Assembly (NCBI RefSeq): GCF_951230155.1
Contig: NZ_CATNVD010000021.1
Location: forward strand, 24,022-88,021
DNA length: 64,000 nt
Direction: 5' to 3'
From: Parablautia sp. Marseille-Q6255
Lineage (GTDB): Bacteria > Bacillota > Clostridia > Lachnospirales > Lachnospiraceae
Part shown: positions 51,805-60,959 of the stretch, one piece after another
Position numbering within the stretch: the stretch's first letter is position 1
Layout of the letters: each line of letters starts with the position of its first letter
Position numbers and translations under genes: made by a program
The notes under the pieces: model-generated
The model's input: only the letters and a program-made list of their open reading frames with translations
The model's database searches: none
Told to the model about the DNA's origin: nothing

Positions 51805-52608
51805 ATCCGCAAAGTGTACGCGGAGGCGACGGAAGATCCAGTTTCCGATCAGGAAGGCTCCTATGGTAAAGCACCAGAAATATATCGTCCACATTGGCCG
51901 TTCCCAGAACCAGTTTTTGTAGATAAATGCATCGCGGTATCCTGTCACGATGTAATAGATGGGATTTAATTTCAGGATTTTTAAAAGCCACCCGTGCGAA
52001 GCCAGCATATCGTCTGCGATCCACATGATCGGCGTCAGCCATACGCCTACCTGAAGCGCAATATTGATCACCTGTGAAAGATCACGGAAAAAGATCACGA
52101 CTGCACTCGTCGCGTAACACAGTCCCAGCGTCAGCAGCAAAAGACCGCCTGAATAGTAAAAAATCTGCAGATAATACAGATCTGGAAAATGTCCGTACAT
52201 ACCGTATAGAAATACAGTAAAGCAGACAAAGACTGCATGGACAAACAGCGCGGAGATCATTTTCACGACCGGAAGCACACTGATGTTAAATACAACCTTT
52301 TTAACCAGATAGTTGTATTCGATCAGTGCGTTTGTGCCTCCATTTAATGCCTCCTGAAAAAAGAACCACGGGACGATACCCGCCACAAGGTAGAGCACAA
52401 ACGGCACCGGGAGGGAGTCATTCCCCGCCCGGAAGCCTACTTCAAACACAAACCAGTAAACCATCACGGTCACGACCGGCTGTATAAATGCCCATACGAT
52501 GCCAAGATAAGATCCCGCAAACTTTGTCTTAAAATCATTCTTCGCCAGCTTATATATCATCCTTCTGTTCTGATATATCTCTGCCGGCAGCGAAAGGAAA
52601 CTTTTCAT
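51796..52608 (-). CDS. wzm: Polysaccharide ABC exporter permease (Wzm/TagG-like)
   Basis: 270 residues, ABC-2 type with six hydrophobic segments. KTKFAGSYLGIVWAFIQPVV near residue 30-50 and LTPIMWIADDM are typical. With the Wzt-like ATPase it exports an undecaprenyl-linked polysaccharide. Its last codons fall in the end of the third 133-bp repeat, indicating that the element inserted at or just after the stop codon. Confidence 0.93.
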   Translation of the reverse strand: MKSFLSLPAEIYQNRRMIYKLAKNDFKTKFAGSYLGIVWAFIQPVVTVMVYWFVFEVGFRAGNDSLPVPFVLYLVAGIVPWFFFQEALNGGTNALIEYNYLVKKVVFNISVLPVVKMISALFVHAVFVCFTVFLYGMYGHFPDLYYLQIFYYSGGLLLLTLGLCYATSAVVIFFRDLSQVINIALQVGVWLTPIMWIADDMLASHGWLLKILKLNPIYYIVTGYRDAFIYKNWFWERPMWTIYFWCFTIGAFLIGNWIFRRLRVHFADVL

Positions 52609-52623
52609 AAAAACTCCTATATC

Positions 52624-53190
52624 CTACAGCGACCTGCGGAACTCATTGTACGCCTTCAGTCCGCCCCATTTTGTATCCTTCTCGGACATGATAAGCTCCA
52701 TACCCTCCGGGATCGGCCACTGTACTGCGATCTCCGGATCGTCGTAGCGGATGCCGCCCTCATCGTTTGGATGATAAAAATCCGTACACTTATATGCAAA
52801 TTCTGCATAATCCGAGAGGACCAGAAAACCGTGCGCGAAATTCTTCGGAATAAAAAACTGCTTTTTGTTTTCAGCGCTTAACAGCACGCCATGCCACTGC
52901 CCGTATGTCGGTGAACCCTCCCGCAGATCTACTGCCACATCAAACACCTCGCCGGATACCACCCGCACAAGCTTATCCTGCGGAAAATGGATCTGGAAAT
53001 GGAGTCCCCGCAGCACGCCTTTCTTTGACGCAGACTGATTGTCCTGCACAAAGATCTGGTCGATCCCCGCCTCTTTATAGTCGTTGTAATTATAGGTTTC
53101 CATAAAATAGCCGCGTGCATCACCGAACACGGCTGGTGTGATGATCTTTAATCCTTCAATCTCACAGGTCTCAACTGTTATCTTTCCCAT
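52624..53190 (-). CDS. rfbC: dTDP-4-dehydrorhamnose 3,5-epimerase
   Basis: 188 residues. VFGDARGYFMETYN, GVLRGLHFQIHFPQDKLVRV, GEVFDVAVDLREGSPTYG and FFIPKNFAHGFLVLSD are the family blocks including the catalytic His. Third step of dTDP-L-rhamnose synthesis. It lies 15 bp before wzm in the operon. Confidence 0.95.
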   Translation of the reverse strand: MGKITVETCEIEGLKIITPAVFGDARGYFMETYNYNDYKEAGIDQIFVQDNQSASKKGVLRGLHFQIHFPQDKLVRVVSGEVFDVAVDLREGSPTYGQWHGVLLSAENKKQFFIPKNFAHGFLVLSDYAEFAYKCTDFYHPNDEGGIRYDDPEIAVQWPIPEGMELIMSEKDTKWGGLKAYNEFRRSL

Positions 53191-53278
53191 TTTACGTACT
53201 CCTTCATATCACTGCCTGCCCGGTCTGCTTCCAAAATGGCCAGCCTGCCTTGCAGGACAGCGTCTTTTTCCGGACCTT

Positions 53279-54148
53279 TTACAGCCCCTGCGCCACCTCG
53301 AGCATATATTTGCCGTAGGACGTCTTAAGCAGCGGCTGTGCGAGCTCGATCAGCTGCTCCTTTGTAATAAAACCTCTTTTATATGCAATTTCCTCGATGC
53401 AGGAAATATAAAGCCCCTGACGCTTCTGGAACGCTGCGACAAAATCCGCCGCGTCTAAAAGAGAATCATGGCTTCCCGTATCCAGCCATGCAAATCCTCT
53501 GCCCATTGTCTCGACCCGGAGCTTTCCTCTGCGCAGATATTCATTGTTCACACTTGTGATCTCGATCTCGCCGCGTGCGGACGGCTTTACGTTTTTAGCG
53601 ATCTCTACGACATCATTGTCATAGAAATAGAGTCCCGGAACTGCATAATTGGACTTCGGGTGCTCCGGCTTTTCCTCGATCGAGATCGCTTTTCCGTCTG
53701 CATCAAATTCCACGACACCATACTCTCTCGGATCTCTTACATAATAGCCGAAGATCGTCGCGCCATCCTTTCTTCCTGCGACGTCCAGCAGCATTTTAGA
53801 AAAGCTCTGCCCATAAAAAATGTTATCGCCAAGCACCAGGGCCACATTATCGTCCCCGATGAATTCTTCTCCGATAATAAACGCGTCCGCAAGCCCGCGC
53901 GGAGTTTCCTGTACTTTATAGGAAAGCCTCAGCCCCAGCTGCTCGCCGCTTCCGAGCAGTTCCTCGAATACCGGAAGATCTCTCGGTGTGGAAATGATCA
54001 GGATCTCGCGGATCCCCGCCAGCATCAGCGTAGACAGCGGATAATAGATCATCGGTTTGTCGTACACCGGCAGGATCTGCTTGGAAACTGCTTTTGTCAA
54101 TGGATACAGCCTGGTGCCGGACCCTCCGGCAAGAATAATACCTTTCAT
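53279..54148 (-). CDS. rfbA: Glucose-1-phosphate thymidylyltransferase
   Basis: 289 residues from ATG at 54148 (GGAGGAG just upstream). [20 protein letters not shown] is the nucleotide-binding loop; also [11 protein letters not shown] and [17 protein letters not shown]. First step of the dTDP-rhamnose pathway. Confidence 0.96.
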   Translation of the reverse strand: MKGIILAGGSGTRLYPLTKAVSKQILPVYDKPMIYYPLSTLMLAGIREILIISTPRDLPVFEELLGSGEQLGLRLSYKVQETPRGLADAFIIGEEFIGDDNVALVLGDNIFYGQSFSKMLLDVAGRKDGATIFGYYVRDPREYGVVEFDADGKAISIEEKPEHPKSNYAVPGLYFYDNDVVEIAKNVKPSARGEIEITSVNNEYLRRGKLRVETMGRGFAWLDTGSHDSLLDAADFVAAFQKRQGLYISCIEEIAYKRGFITKEQLIELAQPLLKTSYGKYMLEVAQGL

Positions 54149-54203
54149 CGCTCCTCCTTCCAGAAACATAAGCCGGGACCCCTGTGGGATCCCTGCACCT
54201 GAT

Positions 54204-55283
54204 TTATTTCTGATACATTTCTTCGTAGTATTTCTGATAATCGCCGCTCGTCACGTTCTTCATCCACTCTTCATTTTCGAAGAACCATTTGATCGTCCGG
54301 CGAATCCCCTCTTCAAACATCGTCTCCGGCTCCCAGCCCACCTCGGCGCGGATCTTGTCCGGTGCGATCGCATAACGGCGGTCATGACCTTTGCGGTCCT
54401 CTACGTATGTGATCAGCTCCTCACTCACAAGCGCCCGGCGCGGGTCACTCTCCGGGAGCATCTCCCGCAGTGTATCCAGGATGATATGGATGATCTGGAT
54501 ATTCTGCTTCTCATTGTGCCCGCCGATATTGTATGTCTCAAACAGACGGCCCTTCTCCTGCACCATATCAATTCCCTTTGCATGGTCCTCCACATACAGC
54601 CAGTCGCGGACGTTTTTTCCGTCTCCGTATACCGGGAGCTTCTTCCCATGCAGCGCATTGTTGATGATCAGCGGGATCAGCTTCTCCGGGAACTGGTAAG
54701 GACCATAATTGTTGCTGCAGTTCGTAATATTTGCCGGGAAATGATACGTATCCATATAGGACTTCACGAGCATATCCGAAGACGCCTTGCTCGCAGAATA
54801 CGGACTGTGTGGATCATACGGCGTTGTCTCGTAAAAGTACTCGCCCTCTTCTTCCAGAGAACCATATACCTCATCCGTAGAAACATGCAAAAACTTCTTA
54901 TCCGGCTTAAATGTACCGTCCGGAAGCTCCCACGCTGCCTTCGCCGCATTGAGCATCACGAGTGTCCCGAGCACATTTGTCTTTACGAAAACCTCCGGAT
55001 TGCGGATACTGCGGTCCACATGGCTTTCTGCTGCAAAGTGTACCACGCGGTCGATCTCATTCTCCTCAAAGATCTGATTGATCGCTTCTGAGTCACAGAT
55101 ATCAGCACGTACAAATGTATAGTTGCTGCGATCCTCCACATCTCTGAGATTCTCGAGGTTGCCCGCATAGGTCAGCTTGTCCACATTGATAATGCGGATC
55201 TCGTCTCCATATTTTTTAAACATATAATGAATATAGTTTGAACCGATGAATCCGGCTCCGCCTGTCACGAGATACGTTCTCAT
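54204..55283 (-). CDS. rfbB: dTDP-glucose 4,6-dehydratase
   Basis: 359 residues. NAD-binding [14 protein letters not shown], catalytic region STDEVYGSL, and [15 protein letters not shown] with Tyr/Lys. Second step of dTDP-rhamnose synthesis. It is the first gene of the run with its own promoter. The fourth gene, rfbD (reductase), is not found in the window, so dTDP-rhamnose completion must rely on a copy elsewhere. Confidence 0.96.
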   Translation of the reverse strand: MRTYLVTGGAGFIGSNYIHYMFKKYGDEIRIINVDKLTYAGNLENLRDVEDRSNYTFVRADICDSEAINQIFEENEIDRVVHFAAESHVDRSIRNPEVFVKTNVLGTLVMLNAAKAAWELPDGTFKPDKKFLHVSTDEVYGSLEEEGEYFYETTPYDPHSPYSASKASSDMLVKSYMDTYHFPANITNCSNNYGPYQFPEKLIPLIINNALHGKKLPVYGDGKNVRDWLYVEDHAKGIDMVQEKGRLFETYNIGGHNEKQNIQIIHIILDTLREMLPESDPRRALVSEELITYVEDRKGHDRRYAIAPDKIRAEVGWEPETMFEEGIRRTIKWFFENEEWMKNVTSGDYQKYYEEMYQK

Positions 55284-55315
55284 AATAATCCTCCATAGAA
55301 TATGATTTTCATTCC

Positions 55316-55359
55316 TGAAATGTGTATTTCAGTATATCATTATTTTCCGCTAAAGTAAA
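55316..55359 (-). promoter_or_regulatory. Promoter of the rfb/surface-glycan run
   Basis: Minus strand TTTACT (55359-55354), 17-bp spacer, TATACT (55336-55331) with TGA before it. A 16-bp palindrome TGAAATGTGTATTTCA (55316-55331) overlaps the -10 end and start site, a possible regulator site. Confidence 0.65.
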
Positions 55360-55376
55360 GCAAACGCCGGAGAATA

Positions 55377-56885
55377 TCACATCTGCGGCACAGGCGTCGG
55401 GCGTGTCTGATCCCACACTGCGCTCACGTCAAACAGATCCGACAGCATCTCAGGATTGTAGTACATCCGGTATCCATCCAGATTTCTTCTGCCCTGGCGC
55501 ATATAATTCTCCCCGAACTGCACCCAGTACTGAGAAGAATCTACGTTGCAGAAAATATTGAAGCCCTTTTCTTTGAGATACGTGAAATACTGATTTTCGC
55601 TTGTATAAGGCTGCCAGTCTCCAATATCCGCGCCAAACGCAAAGATGATCACATCCGTATCCCCGACCACTGTCTCCACATTATCCAGCCAGCGCTGTGT
55701 ATCCTGCATCACTCCGTCGACCCCGGTCGCAGTCGGTGAAATATGTCCCCAGGTATGGCTTGCAAACTCCCAGCCGTTCTCCCGCATTGCCGCAGCGACT
55801 GCCTTTGCCTGCTCTACCTCATTTTGCCATGCTGCCTCGTCAAAATCCGGGTGCTCATCGAAAAATTTCTGCTGATATTCCGTGACTCTTCCTGCCTCAC
55901 GCGTCCGGTACACTTCGTCTGTGCGATACCCGAGCACACCTTCATATCCCGTCAGCGCCAGGATACCCTTATGGCCATGATACGAAAAATCCGGATGCTC
56001 CTTCACAAAAGTATCAATCCACGGCACCATATCATAATCTCCCACCGATACGCTGCCATCCTCCTCCACATACGTATTCTTTACCTCTCCGTTTTCATCG
56101 AGGATCAGCTTCTGCGCGAAACCGTCTCCATCCATATAATGATAATAGCTCACATCATCCTGAGAGAGTACAAACGGTTTCTTGCCCGGCGGCAGGAGGA
56201 TCTCTCCTCTCGATACAGTCCCGTCGCTGTTGACGGTAGCCATATCATGAAGACTGACCATGACGTAGCCCTTCTCATACATGGACTCCATGATCGCGGC
56301 AAATTCGCTCATTGTTGTCATGACCTGATTATACCCTGCCTCTTTACTGTCTCCGTCAAACGCTTTTGCCGGATCCACTATCATTGTATGGAAGAATACA
56401 TGGGTGATCTGATCGAGCGGATACGCCGTACACGTCGCCTTCGTACTCTCATATCCTGCCACTGCATCCTGCATTGCCTGACTGGCGCTGTATCCCTCCG
56501 CCGATTTCAGATAATTTACCGCGCCATCATAATCATACTGAGCTGCCATGATATCCGCCTGCGCGATCAGCTCCGCTTCTGAACCGGAAGGGGCTGCTCC
56601 GGCTGTATTTTCCTGCCCTGCAACCTCCTGCGCTCCGCCCTCTGCCTGACTGTCTGCCGTCAGCCTGCCCTCGCTGTCCTCATCGTCTTTTTGTACCTGC
56701 CTTTCCTGCTGCTGACGCTTCGGTCTGCCTTCTCCTGTGATCTGCGGAATAAGCGCATCCTTTATCAGGATCACCGCCAGAATGACTATGATCAGCACAA
56801 GAAGCGAAATAATACACTTTATGATCAGCTCATTTCGTCTGCGCTTCAGTCTCCTTTGCTGTAATGCCTTATCTCTGTCTTCCAT
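55377..56885 (-). CDS. Membrane-anchored polysaccharide deacetylase-like protein, paralogue 1
   Basis: 502 residues from ATG at 56885 (GGAGGG 4 nt upstream). Short basic cytoplasmic tail, one membrane segment (about 20-43), acidic/Gln-rich linker, then an extracellular domain. CE4-like motifs are visible: VLSQDDVSYYHYMDGDG (Asp pair) and FASHTWGH (the two metal His). Spacing and flanks differ from classical NodB enzymes, so activity is uncertain. It is closely related to the next gene upstream, with a near-identical ending (DGYRMYYNPEML), so they are a tandem duplication. Likely acts on wall or surface glycan. Confidence 0.8.
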   Translation of the reverse strand: MEDRDKALQQRRLKRRRNELIIKCIISLLVLIIVILAVILIKDALIPQITGEGRPKRQQQERQVQKDDEDSEGRLTADSQAEGGAQEVAGQENTAGAAPSGSEAELIAQADIMAAQYDYDGAVNYLKSAEGYSASQAMQDAVAGYESTKATCTAYPLDQITHVFFHTMIVDPAKAFDGDSKEAGYNQVMTTMSEFAAIMESMYEKGYVMVSLHDMATVNSDGTVSRGEILLPPGKKPFVLSQDDVSYYHYMDGDGFAQKLILDENGEVKNTYVEEDGSVSVGDYDMVPWIDTFVKEHPDFSYHGHKGILALTGYEGVLGYRTDEVYRTREAGRVTEYQQKFFDEHPDFDEAAWQNEVEQAKAVAAAMRENGWEFASHTWGHISPTATGVDGVMQDTQRWLDNVETVVGDTDVIIFAFGADIGDWQPYTSENQYFTYLKEKGFNIFCNVDSSQYWVQFGENYMRQGRRNLDGYRMYYNPEMLSDLFDVSAVWDQTRPTPVPQM

Positions 56886-56901
56886 TTTGCCCTCCTGCTC
56901 C

Positions 56902-56935
56902 GACGCGCCGCTATGATCTTCCACAGCGGCGCGTC
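56902..56935. repeat. Hairpin just before the ribosome site of paralogue 1
   Basis: GACGCGCCGCT (56902-56912) pairs with AGCGGCGCGTC (56925-56935), 11 bp perfect, 12-nt loop. It lies 10 nt upstream of GGAGGG and has no T-run. It may be part of an interspersed repeat or affect translation. Confidence 0.7.
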
Positions 56936-57031
56936 TCCTGTATATCCTGTTTTTCTGACAGCTCCTGTCTGATAACAGTATCTGTTTTCAGACACAAAAT
57001 ATGCGCGGCCATTTACCCGCCAGCCAGATCT

Positions 57032-57064
57032 GCTGCTGTGCAGCTTATATCGCCGCATACGCGG
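57032..57064 (-). repeat. Fragment related to the interior of the 171-bp element
   Basis: The minus strand matches 31 of 33 bases of 59228-59260 (CCGCGyATGCGGCGATATAA core). It lies immediately after the paralogue 2 stop codon. The rest of 56936-57065 has no gene and looks like interspersed repeat DNA. Confidence 0.65.
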
Positions 57065-57065
57065 A

Positions 57066-59003
57066 TCAGATCGGCGGCACCGAAGACGGACGCAGCGGAT
57101 CCCATGCCTTTTGGACATCAAACAGATCCTCCAGCATCTCAGGATTATAATACATCCGGTATCCGTCCACATTCCTTCTGGACTGTCGGACGTAATCCGG
57201 CTCTACCTGAAGCCAGTATTTTGCGGAATCGACTCCGCAAAAATAATCAAAGCCACACTTCTTCAAATACTCAAACCGCTCTCCTGAGTACTTTTCCATA
57301 CCCCGGATATCACCGCCGAAGGCATAAATGAGCGTATCCGTCTCTCCGATCAGCGGCTCCACCCAGGTCTCCCAGCGGTCTGTATCCCTGACAAAGCTGT
57401 CAAAGCTGATCCCGTCCGTCTCACTCATGTTCTGATGTCCCCAGGTATGGCTTGCAAAGCGCCAGCCATTCGCCTTCATCGCCTCCGCGACCTTTCTGGC
57501 TCCTTCACACTCCTTCTCAAACGCAGCCTCGTCAAAACCGCCCGGATAGGAATCAAAAAACATCTGCTGCTGGACGGTCACCCGACCCTCCTCTTTTGTT
57601 TTGTATACCTCATCCGTACGGTAGCCCAGTATCCCCTCATATCCCGTCAGGGCAATATACCCTTTCTGTCCATGATAAGAAAAATCCGGGTGCTCCTTTA
57701 CAAAAGTATCAATGATCGGCACCATATCATAATCTCCCACCGATACTGTCCCGTCATCCTCTATATATTCATTTTTTACATCGCCATTTTCATCAACGAT
57801 CAGACGGCTCGCATACCCGTCTCCATCCATATAGTGATAATAGCTGACATCATCCTGAGAAAGTACAAAAGGAATTTTTCCCGGCGGCAGCAAAATATCC
57901 TGTGTCGCAAACGTCCGGTTCCCATTGCCGTCATCCGTTCCCGGTGCAAGCTCATCCAGGAATACCATCACGTATCCCCTGTCATACATCTGCTGGATAA
58001 TACTCTTAAACTCATACTCCGTCACCATAAACTGGTTGTAACCGGCCTCATACTCATCTCCGTCAAAAGCCTTTGCCGCATCATGGATCAGTGTATGGAA
58101 AAAAATATGAGTTACCTCAGATGCCGGGTAGGGAACACAGGCAGCCTTTTGCTCCTCAAACTTTCCGACTGCTTCCTGATACTGTGCATTCTCCTCATAG
58201 CCCTTCGTTTCTTTTAACAGCTTCACTGCGCCATCATAATCATACTGCGCCGCCAGAAGCTGCGCCCGCTCCAGCGGATCACCTGAGGCTGCAGCTGCCG
58301 ATGGGGACGCGGAAGGGGTTGTATCCTGATCCTTCTCCTGCGTTTTCTCCGCTTCTGTTTCCTTCTTTTTCTGGCTGTCTGTCTCTCCAAAGATCTCAAT
58401 CTGACCGTTTTCTGCCATGCGCTCTTTTCCCGTCTTTTTCGTACCGTTTCCAAGTACAATCTCATAGACAAACGCCGCTATGAGCAATACGATCAGCACC
58501 CCGAGCACACCTGTCAGAATCTGGATCTTTTTCTCATTGTCACGCTGCTGTACATGTTCTTCTGTACGATGCAGTCTCCCCGTCTGACCCTGCTGTCTTC
58601 CCCTCTGACTTTGCTGCGCCGGACGCTGCTGGCTTTCCCTCTGGCTTTGCTGTACCGGATGCTGCTGGCTTTCCCTCTGGCTTTGCTGTACCGGATGCTG
58701 CTGGCTTTCCCTCCGGCTTTGCTGTACCGGACGCTGCTGCGCCTCTCTTGCCTGCAGCCGCTCTGCTTCTCCCTGGCCCCCGGAGGACGGATGCTGCTGT
58801 ATCTTCTTTGCCTGTATCCGCTTTGCTTCTCCCCGGTCCCCGGAGGACGGATGCTGCTGTATCTTCTTTGCAGCTGTCTGCCTCTGTGCAGATGAAGGCC
58901 CCGATACACTGCGAGCCCCCGTATCCCCCGGAGCTCTCCTGATCGGCTGAGTTTCTCCTGTATATATCTGTGGCCTGCCGGCCTGCTTTTTCTCTTCGTC
59001 CAT
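57066..59003 (-). CDS. Membrane-anchored polysaccharide deacetylase-like protein, paralogue 2 with repetitive cytoplasmic tail
   Basis: 645 residues. The first ~155 residues are cytoplasmic and repetitive: two copies of a 21-residue unit (KKIQQHPSSGDRGEAKRIQA type) and four of a 12-residue unit (ESQQHPVQQSQR). One membrane segment (about 162-185) follows, then a charged linker. The extracellular domain has VLSQDDVSYYHYMDGDG and FASHTWGHQN, carrying the Asp pair and metal His of CE4-like enzymes. It matches paralogue 1 over the whole outer domain. The promoter is TTGACA-17-TATTCT at 59057-59085. The basic Gln-rich tail could bind a partner or nucleic acid. Confidence 0.8.
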   Translation of the reverse strand: MDEEKKQAGRPQIYTGETQPIRRAPGDTGARSVSGPSSAQRQTAAKKIQQHPSSGDRGEAKRIQAKKIQQHPSSGGQGEAERLQAREAQQRPVQQSRRESQQHPVQQSQRESQQHPVQQSQRESQQRPAQQSQRGRQQGQTGRLHRTEEHVQQRDNEKKIQILTGVLGVLIVLLIAAFVYEIVLGNGTKKTGKERMAENGQIEIFGETDSQKKKETEAEKTQEKDQDTTPSASPSAAAASGDPLERAQLLAAQYDYDGAVKLLKETKGYEENAQYQEAVGKFEEQKAACVPYPASEVTHIFFHTLIHDAAKAFDGDEYEAGYNQFMVTEYEFKSIIQQMYDRGYVMVFLDELAPGTDDGNGNRTFATQDILLPPGKIPFVLSQDDVSYYHYMDGDGYASRLIVDENGDVKNEYIEDDGTVSVGDYDMVPIIDTFVKEHPDFSYHGQKGYIALTGYEGILGYRTDEVYKTKEEGRVTVQQQMFFDSYPGGFDEAAFEKECEGARKVAEAMKANGWRFASHTWGHQNMSETDGISFDSFVRDTDRWETWVEPLIGETDTLIYAFGGDIRGMEKYSGERFEYLKKCGFDYFCGVDSAKYWLQVEPDYVRQSRRNVDGYRMYYNPEMLEDLFDVQKAWDPLRPSSVPPI

Positions 59004-59056
59004 ACCAAAACCCCCGAATTTTCATCATTTTCCGACATACATGCGTTCTATTAAAT

Positions 59057-59085
59057 AGAATAGTGGATACGCCACTTTTTGTCAA
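59057..59085 (-). promoter_or_regulatory. Promoter of paralogue 2
   Basis: Minus strand TTGACA (59085-59080), 17-bp spacer, TATTCT (59062-59057), about 54 bp before the start. Confidence 0.7.
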
Positions 59086-59116
59086 TTACTGCCACCTTTG
59101 ATTTTCTTAATTTTTG

Positions 59117-59287
59117 TAACAGTTCAGCCATGTACAAAGCTACAAAAATCTGAGCTCAAACTTGTTTTGAAAGCGAAGATTTTCTGTGCGCTTTGTATAT
59201 GGCGCTCTGCCATAAGCGAGAATTTAGCCGCGCATGCGGCGATATAAGCTGCGCAGCAGCTAATTCGAGCGGATGGCTGAACTGTTA
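59117..59287. mobile_element. 171-bp MITE-like element with 15-bp inverted ends
   Basis: TAACAGTTCAGCCAT (59117-59131) and ATGGCTGAACTGTTA (59273-59287) are perfect inverted ends. Inside, CCATGTACAAAGC pairs with GCTTTGTATATGG, and GCCGCGCATGCGGC is palindromic, so it folds extensively. It has no coding capacity. A second copy of its first 97 bp follows at 59311. Confidence 0.85.
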
Positions 59288-59310
59288 CTGATTTTACTTT
59301 CATTTTTCTA

Positions 59311-59407
59311 TAACAGTTCAGCCATGTACAAAGCTACAAAAATCTGAGCTCAAACTTGTTTTGAAAGCGAAGATTTTCTGTGCGCTTTGTATATGGCGCT
59401 CTGCCAT
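59311..59407. repeat. Truncated copy of the MITE-like element
   Basis: Identical in length and order to 59117-59213 (97 bp), then breaks off at CTCTGCCAT. It ends 6 bp before the -35 box of the next gene. Together with the full element it fills most of the 466-bp gap 59004-59469, which has no gene. Confidence 0.9.
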
Positions 59408-59413
59408 TCCTCC

Positions 59414-59442
59414 TTTACTAAAACGTCGTGCGGTGATATACT
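59414..59442 (+). promoter_or_regulatory. Promoter of the radical SAM-DUF4364 pair
   Basis: TTTACT (59414-59419), 17-bp spacer, TATACT (59437-59442) preceded by TGA. It lies 28 bp before the start codon. Confidence 0.7.
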
Positions 59443-59469
59443 TAAAGCAAAACTGTAAAGGGGCAACTG

Positions 59470-60453
59470 ATGATGAAGTGGGCTGACAAACCTTATCACT
59501 GTCTTGATTATGAGATGAAGCGGCGCTTTGGTGAAAAAGTATACCGGCTCGCTTTAAATGGCGGCATGACCTGCCCCAATCGCGATGGGACACTTGGAAC
59601 CCGGGGATGTATCTTCTGCAGCAGCGGAGGTTCCGGCGATTTTGCAGCCAGCGCTGCGCTTTCTGTCACGGAACAGATACAGCTTCAAAAAAACATGATC
59701 CGTCAAAAACGTCCTGTCCGTAAATTTATCGCATACTTTCAGGCGTATACAAACACCTATGCGCCGGTGGATTATCTGGAAGCGATTTTTCTGGAAGCAT
59801 TGGCGGACGACGAAGTCATTGCACTGTCTGTCGCCACGCGCCCGGACTGTCTGCCGCCAGATGTGCTGGAGCTTCTGGATCGTCTGAACCGCATAAAGCC
59901 GGTCTGGGTCGAGCTTGGGCTTCAGACAGTCCATGCAGCTACCGCAAAGCTGATCCGGCGCGGGTATGAGCTGCCCTGCTTTGAGCAGGCAGTCAGTCAG
60001 CTTCGTGCCCGCAATATCGAAGTCATCGTCCATACGATCCTCGGTCTTCCGCACGAGACAAAAGAACAGATGCTGGAAACCGTCCGTTATCTGAACGACT
60101 GCGATATCCAGGGGATCAAGCTGCAGCTGCTCCATATCCTGCGCGGCACTGATCTGGCAGATTATTATGCGCAGTCGCCATTCCATATTATGACGATGGA
60201 AGAATATACTGATATACTGATCGAATGTCTGGAACAGCTTTCACCGGACATCATTATTCACCGGATCACCGGAGACGGTCCCGGCGGTCTTCTGATCGCG
60301 CCGCTGTGGAGCCGCAATAAACGAACCGTACTGAACACGATCCACTCTGCGCTGCGCATCCGCGGCACCTGGCAGGGGAGGGCGCTGGAGCGTGCGGCCG
60401 ATCTTAAACAGGAGGAATATCCATGCCAGAACCATTTACACTATACAAGCTGA
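59470..60453 (+). CDS. YhcC/TIGR01212-type radical SAM protein
   Basis: 327 residues. The family-specific N-terminus carries the cluster cysteines: GGMTCPNRDG then GCIFCSSGGSG. Also SVATRPDCLPPDVL, WVELGLQTVHAATAKLIRRG and TILGLPHETKEQM. The biochemical role of this widespread family is not settled; an RNA- or protein-modifying role is likely. AAAGGGG precedes the double ATG. It overlaps the DUF4364 gene by 31 bp. Confidence 0.9.
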   Translation: MMKWADKPYHCLDYEMKRRFGEKVYRLALNGGMTCPNRDGTLGTRGCIFCSSGGSGDFAASAALSVTEQIQLQKNMIRQKRPVRKFIAYFQAYTNTYAPVDYLEAIFLEALADDEVIALSVATRPDCLPPDVLELLDRLNRIKPVWVELGLQTVHAATAKLIRRGYELPCFEQAVSQLRARNIEVIVHTILGLPHETKEQMLETVRYLNDCDIQGIKLQLLHILRGTDLADYYAQSPFHIMTMEEYTDILIECLEQLSPDIIIHRITGDGPGGLLIAPLWSRNKRTVLNTIHSALRIRGTWQGRALERAADLKQEEYPCQNHLHYTS

Positions 60454-60935
60454 TCGTTCTATATATGCTGGAAAAGGTTGACTTTCCGCTTACGAATTCA
60501 CAGATCTCCGAGTTTATTCTGGATCGTGAATATACGACATACTTTACCCTGCAGTCCGTACTGTCCGAGCTCAGTGAGAGCGGCATGATCCATCAGGAAA
60601 CGATCCGCAATACCTCCTACTATTCTTTAAACACAGCAGGTGAGGAGGCTTTGCACTATTTTCAGAACCGCATTTCCAAATCGATCCGTGATGAGATCGA
60701 TCAGTATATTGCTGAGAATAAAATGGAACTGCGCGATGAGGTCTCTGTTATCTCAGACTACTACAAAAATACAGCAGATGAGTACTCGGTCCACTGCATT
60801 GTCAAAGAGAAGTATTCTAACCCGATCGACCTGACCATCACCGTTCCGGATGAAACACAGGCAAAAATCGTCTGCCGCAACTGGAAACGGAATTGCCAGA
60901 GGATTTATGAATACGTCATGAAGGAGCTTCTGTAA
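60423..60935 (+). CDS. DUF4364 protein (winged-helix-like)
   Basis: 170 residues. FTLYKLIVLYMLEKVDFPLT, NSQISEFILDREYTTYFTLQ and SELSESGMIHQETIRN form a winged-helix-like N-terminal half; the C-terminal half is a mixed alpha/beta region. A Clostridia-wide family of unknown function, possibly a regulator. AGGAGG lies 6 nt before the ATG, inside the end of the preceding gene, indicating coupling. Confidence 0.88.
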   Translation: MPEPFTLYKLIVLYMLEKVDFPLTNSQISEFILDREYTTYFTLQSVLSELSESGMIHQETIRNTSYYSLNTAGEEALHYFQNRISKSIRDEIDQYIAENKMELRDEVSVISDYYKNTADEYSVHCIVKEKYSNPIDLTITVPDETQAKIVCRNWKRNCQRIYEYVMKELL

Positions 60936-60959
60936 GACTCCGGCTGTTTCAGACAAAAG

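Noticed and set aside
51464..52042. Minus-strand open frames across the 133-bp repeats and wzm end (peptides with repeated KNTEPLEA/AKTPSRSRR blocks)
   Set aside because: They exist only because the repeat lacks stops. The unit length is not a multiple of three, so each copy is read in another frame, and there is no ribosome site.
58611..58890. CRISPR-like short regular repeats
   Set aside because: They are in-frame coding repeats of a membrane protein, with no spacers.
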